DNA from: Ailurus styani
Taxonomy: Eukaryota; Chordata; Mammalia; Carnivora; Ailuridae
Assembly (NCBI GenBank): GCA_002007465.1
Contig: LNAC01000850.1
Coordinates: 269,328-333,327 of the forward strand
DNA: 64,000 bases
Reading direction: 5' to 3'
Shown: positions 60,333 through 64,000 of the stretch, piece after piece
How the letters are laid out: every line of letters begins with the position of its first letter
Position numbering within the stretch: position 1 is the first letter of the stretch
Program-made: the position numbers and the translations under genes
The notes under the pieces: generated by a model
The model's database searches: none
Seen by the model: only the letters and a program-made list of their open reading frames with translations
What the model was told of the DNA's origin: nothing

Positions 60333-60523
60333 GGGCGCCTGGGTGGCTCAGTGGGTTAAAGCCTCTGCCTTCAGCTCAGGTCATGATCTCAGGGTCCTGG
60401 GATCGAGGCCCGCATCGGGCTCTCTGCTCAGCAGGGAGACTGCTTCCTCCTCTCTCTCTGCCTACTTGTAATCTCTCTCTGTCAAATAAATAAATAAAAT
60501 CTTTAAAAAAAAAAAAAAAGAAC
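60333..60523 (+). mobile_element. CanSINE
   Basis: Near-consensus copy flanked by the perfect 15-bp duplication AAGATTACTTTGGGA (60318-60332 and 60524-60538). Confidence 0.96.
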
Positions 60524-60547
60524 AAGATTACTTTGGGAATTTTCTTT

Positions 60548-60758
60548 TCTTTTTTTTTTTAAGATTTTATTTATTTATTTGACAGAGAGAGAGAGAGAGC
60601 GTGCAAGCACACAAGTAGGGGAAGCAGCAGGCAGAGGGCATAGGGAGAAGCAGGCTTCCTGCTGAGCAGGAAGCCCGATGTAGGGCTCAGTCCCAGGACC
60701 CAAGGATCATGACCTGAGCTGAAGGCAGCAGCTTACCTAATGAGCCACTCAGGTGCTC
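60548..60758 (-). mobile_element. CanSINE
   Basis: Reverse copy with target-site duplication TACTTTGGGAATTTTCTTT (60529-60547 and 60759-60777). It begins only 24 bp after the plus-strand copy. Confidence 0.96.
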
Positions 60759-60939
60759 TACTTTGGGAATTTTCTTTAATGAGTATCTCTTAATGTTTTT
60801 ATGGGACCTGAGGATAAAAGAGTACTATAAGAGTACTATAATTGAGGGGAAGAGAACATGTTCATAGTAAAGTAAAGCAGACAAACATTAACAACAAAAG
60901 TACACTTATTCTACCCGAAAAAGAAACTATGAGTTACAG

Positions 60940-61128
60940 AAGTGGTTCTCAAGATGCAGTCCCTAGACTAGTAGCATCACCAGCACATGAGAACATGCTA
61001 GAAATGCTAAGTCTTGGGTCCCAATCTAGACCTACTGAATCAGACACTATAGGGTCAGGGCCAGCACTCTCTTCTCTAACAAACCCTACAAGTGATTCTG
61101 ATGAACCACAATGTTTGAGAATTACTGA
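60940..61128 (+). mobile_element. MER5A-type hAT (Charlie) MITE
   Basis: Begins AGTGGTTCTCAAGATGCAGT, then AGCATCACCAGCACATGAGAA, TAGAAATGCTAAGTCTTGGG, AGACCTACTGAATCAGACAC and AGTGATTCTGATGAACCACA, and ends GTTTGAGAATTACTG. This matches the MER5A consensus as remembered. The 99-codon frame over it (60842-61141) is spurious. Confidence 0.85.
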
Positions 61129-61639
61129 ACTCTTCAGTTAAAGACAGTGACGGAGATCTTCTATTGTAAGACATGTTTTATCTGAATCGCTCAGTCATGC
61201 AGATAAACTCTATCCTGTTTACTCTAAAAGATCTAATGTACTGACCCTCAAATTTGATTTTTGAGGACAAATTATTTTAAATTTCCTTGAAATCTTGAGA
61301 TCATGGAAAAATGACAACAAAATGCTTAAGTTAAATGGAGGAGTGCCTAGCACTGGTTGAGAGGAAAACTCAGAAACTCAGGCCACAGTTGAGGAAGGAC
61401 TATGGTGCCTGAGTGTAGGGGAAAGAGAACATAAGCACTTGGAAAGTTTCTGGTCAAGACTTTAAGAATCCAATTTCTAAACAGTAATTTGCTTTAATTT
61501 ACACTGATTAATATTGTCACACACAAAATGCTTCTCTTTTGTTACATCTGACACTTCCCTGCCCCTCCCTCAATTCTTCCCTAGCCCTTTTTAGTTTTAT
61601 GGCAAAGTTACTGACACTTAAAAACTGTGACTCAATTCT

Positions 61640-61765
61640 GGTCTGGCCAACTGATAAACTCTGTACCTATGAATAAGTTACTTAATTATTCTGAACTTTA
61701 CTTTCCTCTACTGCTTATAGCAGTCGTTTATACACATTAAAAACTATTCATTAATAGCACCTAAC
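61640..61765 (+). mobile_element. Weak MIR-like remnant
   Basis: TATGAATAAGTTACTTAATTATTCTGAAC and TTTCCTCTACTGCTTATAGC recall the MIR core (GGGCAAGTTACTTAACCTCTCTGAGC...TTTCCTCATCTG). It is diverged. Confidence 0.4.
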
Positions 61766-62150
61766 ACAGACCAAATTCTTTTGAAAAATGCAAATGATAT
61801 ACAATGTATGGTTAACTATGCTTTCTTGTATTGAGAAATCTTGGTTTAAAACTGTGTTATACACCTCTTCGAAGGACGGATTCAAAGTTCAATTCATTTT
61901 GCTACAGGTTTTAGTGGCTGCCATAGCTAAAAAATAAAAATACAATGATACAAAGATCCACATGCAATAAATGCCTCATTGCTGGGCTTACCAGAGTGAC
62001 ACGATTGTTTTTAACATCATATTAACACAAAGGTTTTTCTCTAAATTCTATTAGTAAAAGGCCATCTTCCCTGATGTTAACCAGTTTTTCTTATAAACAT
62101 TAAGAAAGGGGCTATACTCCTATCCTTGAGGCTCTCTGGAAGACTTTATT

Positions 62151-62350
62151 ATTTATTTTATTTTTTAAAGATTTTATTTATTTGACAGAGAGAGACACAG
62201 TGAGAGAGGTAACACAAGCAGGGGGAGTGGGAGAGGGAGAAGCAGGCTTCCCGAAGAGCAGGGAGCCCAATGCGGGGCTTGATTCTAGGACCCTGGGATC
62301 ATGACCTGAGTCGAAGGCAGATGCTTAACTACTGAGCCACCCAGGTGCCC
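62151..62350 (-). mobile_element. CanSINE
   Basis: Reverse copy flanked by CTCTCTGGAAGACTTTA and CTCTCTGGAAGATTTTA. Confidence 0.95.
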
Positions 62351-62497
62351 CTCTCTGGAAGATTTTAAAAGAGGTTTTTTTGTTTTGTTTCCTAAACTGA
62401 TTCCAAGTTTAAAGTATACAGATGTACAGGTTTTTTTGGTTTTTTTGTTTGTTTAAAGTAGTAGCATCTTTCATTTTTGGCAACAAAATCATTCTTT

Positions 62498-62699
62498 TTT
62501 TTTTTTTTAAGATTTTATTTATTTGACACAGAGAGAGAGATTACAAGTAGGCAGAGAGGCAGGCAGAGAGACAGGGAGAGGAGGAAGCAGGCTCCCTGCT
62601 GAGCAGAGAGCCCGACTACGTGGGCCTCGATCCCAGGATGCTGAGATCATGACCTGAGCCGAAAGCAGAGGCTTTAACCCACTGAGCCACCCAGGCGCC
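62498..62699 (-). mobile_element. CanSINE
   Basis: Reverse near-consensus copy flanked by the perfect 17-bp duplication CAACAAAATCATTCTTT (62481-62497 and 62700-62716). Confidence 0.96.
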
Positions 62700-63649
62700 C
62701 AACAAAATCATTCTTTACAGACCTAAGGATGATGTATGGCACAACTCTTTGGGGGGGCATTCATAATGGAAGGGATTAAGCACTGTTTCCCTAGAGGTGT
62801 GCTATGTGGAGATAATGAAGATTCTTTCAGTATTATATGTGGCAAGACTGTATGACAATATAAAGAGTACCACTTACCAATCCATATACTTAATATGAGT
62901 AATGTTTAACTGTTATTTGAAAAAAAATAAGTTAGTTATAATATTCTCTTCCTGGTTCATCTTATGCACATCCTGGGACAGCAAAAAGAATAAAATATAT
63001 AAATTCAATGGGTTTTTTCCACCATTTCTACTCTTCTTGACTTTTACTGTCCCTTCAACTAATTATCAAAGGAAACATAACTTATTCTAAACATAACTGA
63101 GTATCTCCAGGTATCAAATACCGTTCTAGGACACTGGGATATTGATAGTAAACAAGAAACACAAAGACAGGCAATAGATATAAGTAATTAAAGTATTTAA
63201 TTTGTTAGTGGCAACCAGGAAAAGGGATTGGATATACATTTATGTGGGTAAAAGGTAAAGAAGCCAACAATTAGAAAAAAGAAACCCAGAGATGTGAGCC
63301 TGGCCCTCGGGGTTGCTTTTCTCTGGAAAAAGCAACAAAAGGCTATGAAATGGACCAGGGCTTTCAACAGTCTCACAGGATCAGAGGAACAAAAACTGGA
63401 TCTCAGGATCTATCAACGAACTTAACACCTAAGTTCTGAGTTGGGACCTTGTGGAACAAGGGGTCGGTCCCCTGGGTTTGGTGATTCTCTAAAAGAGTTC
63501 ATAGGATTCAGCATACAGCTGTACTCATGGCTAAGACTTATTACAGCAAAAGGATACAAAGCAAAAAAATAAAAATAAATAGTAAAAGGAAAAGGTGTAT
63601 GGAGTGAAGTCCAAAGGAAACCAGGTGAAGTCTCTGAGTCTTTCCCAAG

Positions 63650-63830
63650 TGTCTGTCTGGGATGATGAAAAAGTTCTGAAAGTAGATGGTGATGGCTGCA
63701 CAACTCTGTGAATCTACTCAATATCACTGAGTTGTACTAAAAATGTATGCTGAATTATACACTAAAATTGTTAAAATGATAAATTCAATGTCATTCTAAA
63801 ATATGTATATTTTACAATTTAAAAAAAAGT
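63650..63830 (+). mobile_element. Old L1 3' end
   Basis: Contains AAAGTTCTGAAAGTAGATGG, GGCTGCACAACTCTGTGAATC and ACTGAGTTGTACTAAAAATG, the pattern of an L1M-type 3' end, with an AATTTAAAAAAAAG end. Confidence 0.7.
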
Positions 63831-64000
63831 CCCTTCCCACTGAAGTCACATAAGATGCACTTAATTCTTCTAGCAACAGTTTTTTTGTATATTGGAAAAG
63901 TTCATTAGAAATTCAGCACTCAAGTTTTTTACTGGAGGCTCGTTATGTAGGTGCCTTCCCCTAGCACATACCAAAGACTCTCAAAAGGAAATAAGCCTCA

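Larger units (their letters stand above)
55763..64000 (-). other. ICE2: ICE2 intron, partial
   Basis: Intron upstream of the 55678-55762 exon, running off the right edge. It is dense in CanSINEs, with an old L1 3' end (56665-57262), a Tigger-like remnant, a MER5A-type element and another L1 3' end near 63650. The stretches 57263-58498 and 61140-62100 are AT-rich with nothing recognised apart from a weak MIR-like segment. Confidence 0.8.

Noticed and set aside
62878..62909. Possible 32-bp ICE2 exon (AACAG acceptor, GTAAGTGG donor)
   Set aside because: The splice sites look good, but in the frame required by the next ICE2 exon (GHIDAF) it has an immediate TAA stop. It also does not match the remembered ICE2 sequence. 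At most it is a cryptic or poison exon.

Overview
The window is nuclear DNA from a carnivoran mammal, most likely a mustelid-type caniform. The evidence is about 40 tRNA-derived CanSINE copies, in both orientations and many with clear target-site duplications, plus carnivore-type L1 3' ends. No bacterial-style genes, CRISPR array, rRNA or genuine tRNA gene is present. Almost all ORFs longer than 60 codons fall in repeats, introns or GC-rich flanks and are not genes.

Two protein-coding genes can be read, both on the minus strand. The left part (1 to about 24,617) is the 5' end of ANXA2 (annexin A2). It comprises a TATA-driven promoter inside a CpG-rich region, a short non-coding exon 1 (24573 to about 24617), intron 1, and exon 2 with the start codon (1552-1610), which encodes the N-terminal S100A10-binding peptide MSTVHEILCKLSLEGD. 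The right part (about 45,590 to 64,000) is the 3' end of ICE2 (NARG2, little elongation complex subunit 2). Its last four coding exons are at 55678-55762, 54292-54342, 50736-50994 and 46127-46249, all with consensus splice sites and compatible phases, followed by a 3'UTR with a candidate AATAAA. The roughly 21 kb between the genes is intergenic DNA filled with repeats. The tail-to-promoter order of ICE2 and ANXA2 on one strand matches the conserved mammalian arrangement.

The most important structural feature is a block of about 9.55 kb in ANXA2 intron 1 (about 2257-11833) that recurs at a constant offset of 9,767 bp (12024-21597). The two copies are separated by a 167-base run of N. Microsatellites are preserved, and only the contig-edge bases and a poly-A run differ. 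A second, small example lies in the last ICE2 intron: 252 bp (49299-49550), a single N, then the same 252 bp again (49569-49820). Both look like contig overlaps that were not merged in the assembly rather than real tandem duplications.

The rest is repeat structure: CanSINEs nested in older elements, inverted CanSINE pairs, L1 3' fragments, MaLR-like LTRs, a MER5A-type element, MIR and L2 remnants, and a decayed Tigger-like transposase tail. I found no convincing new biological system in this window.
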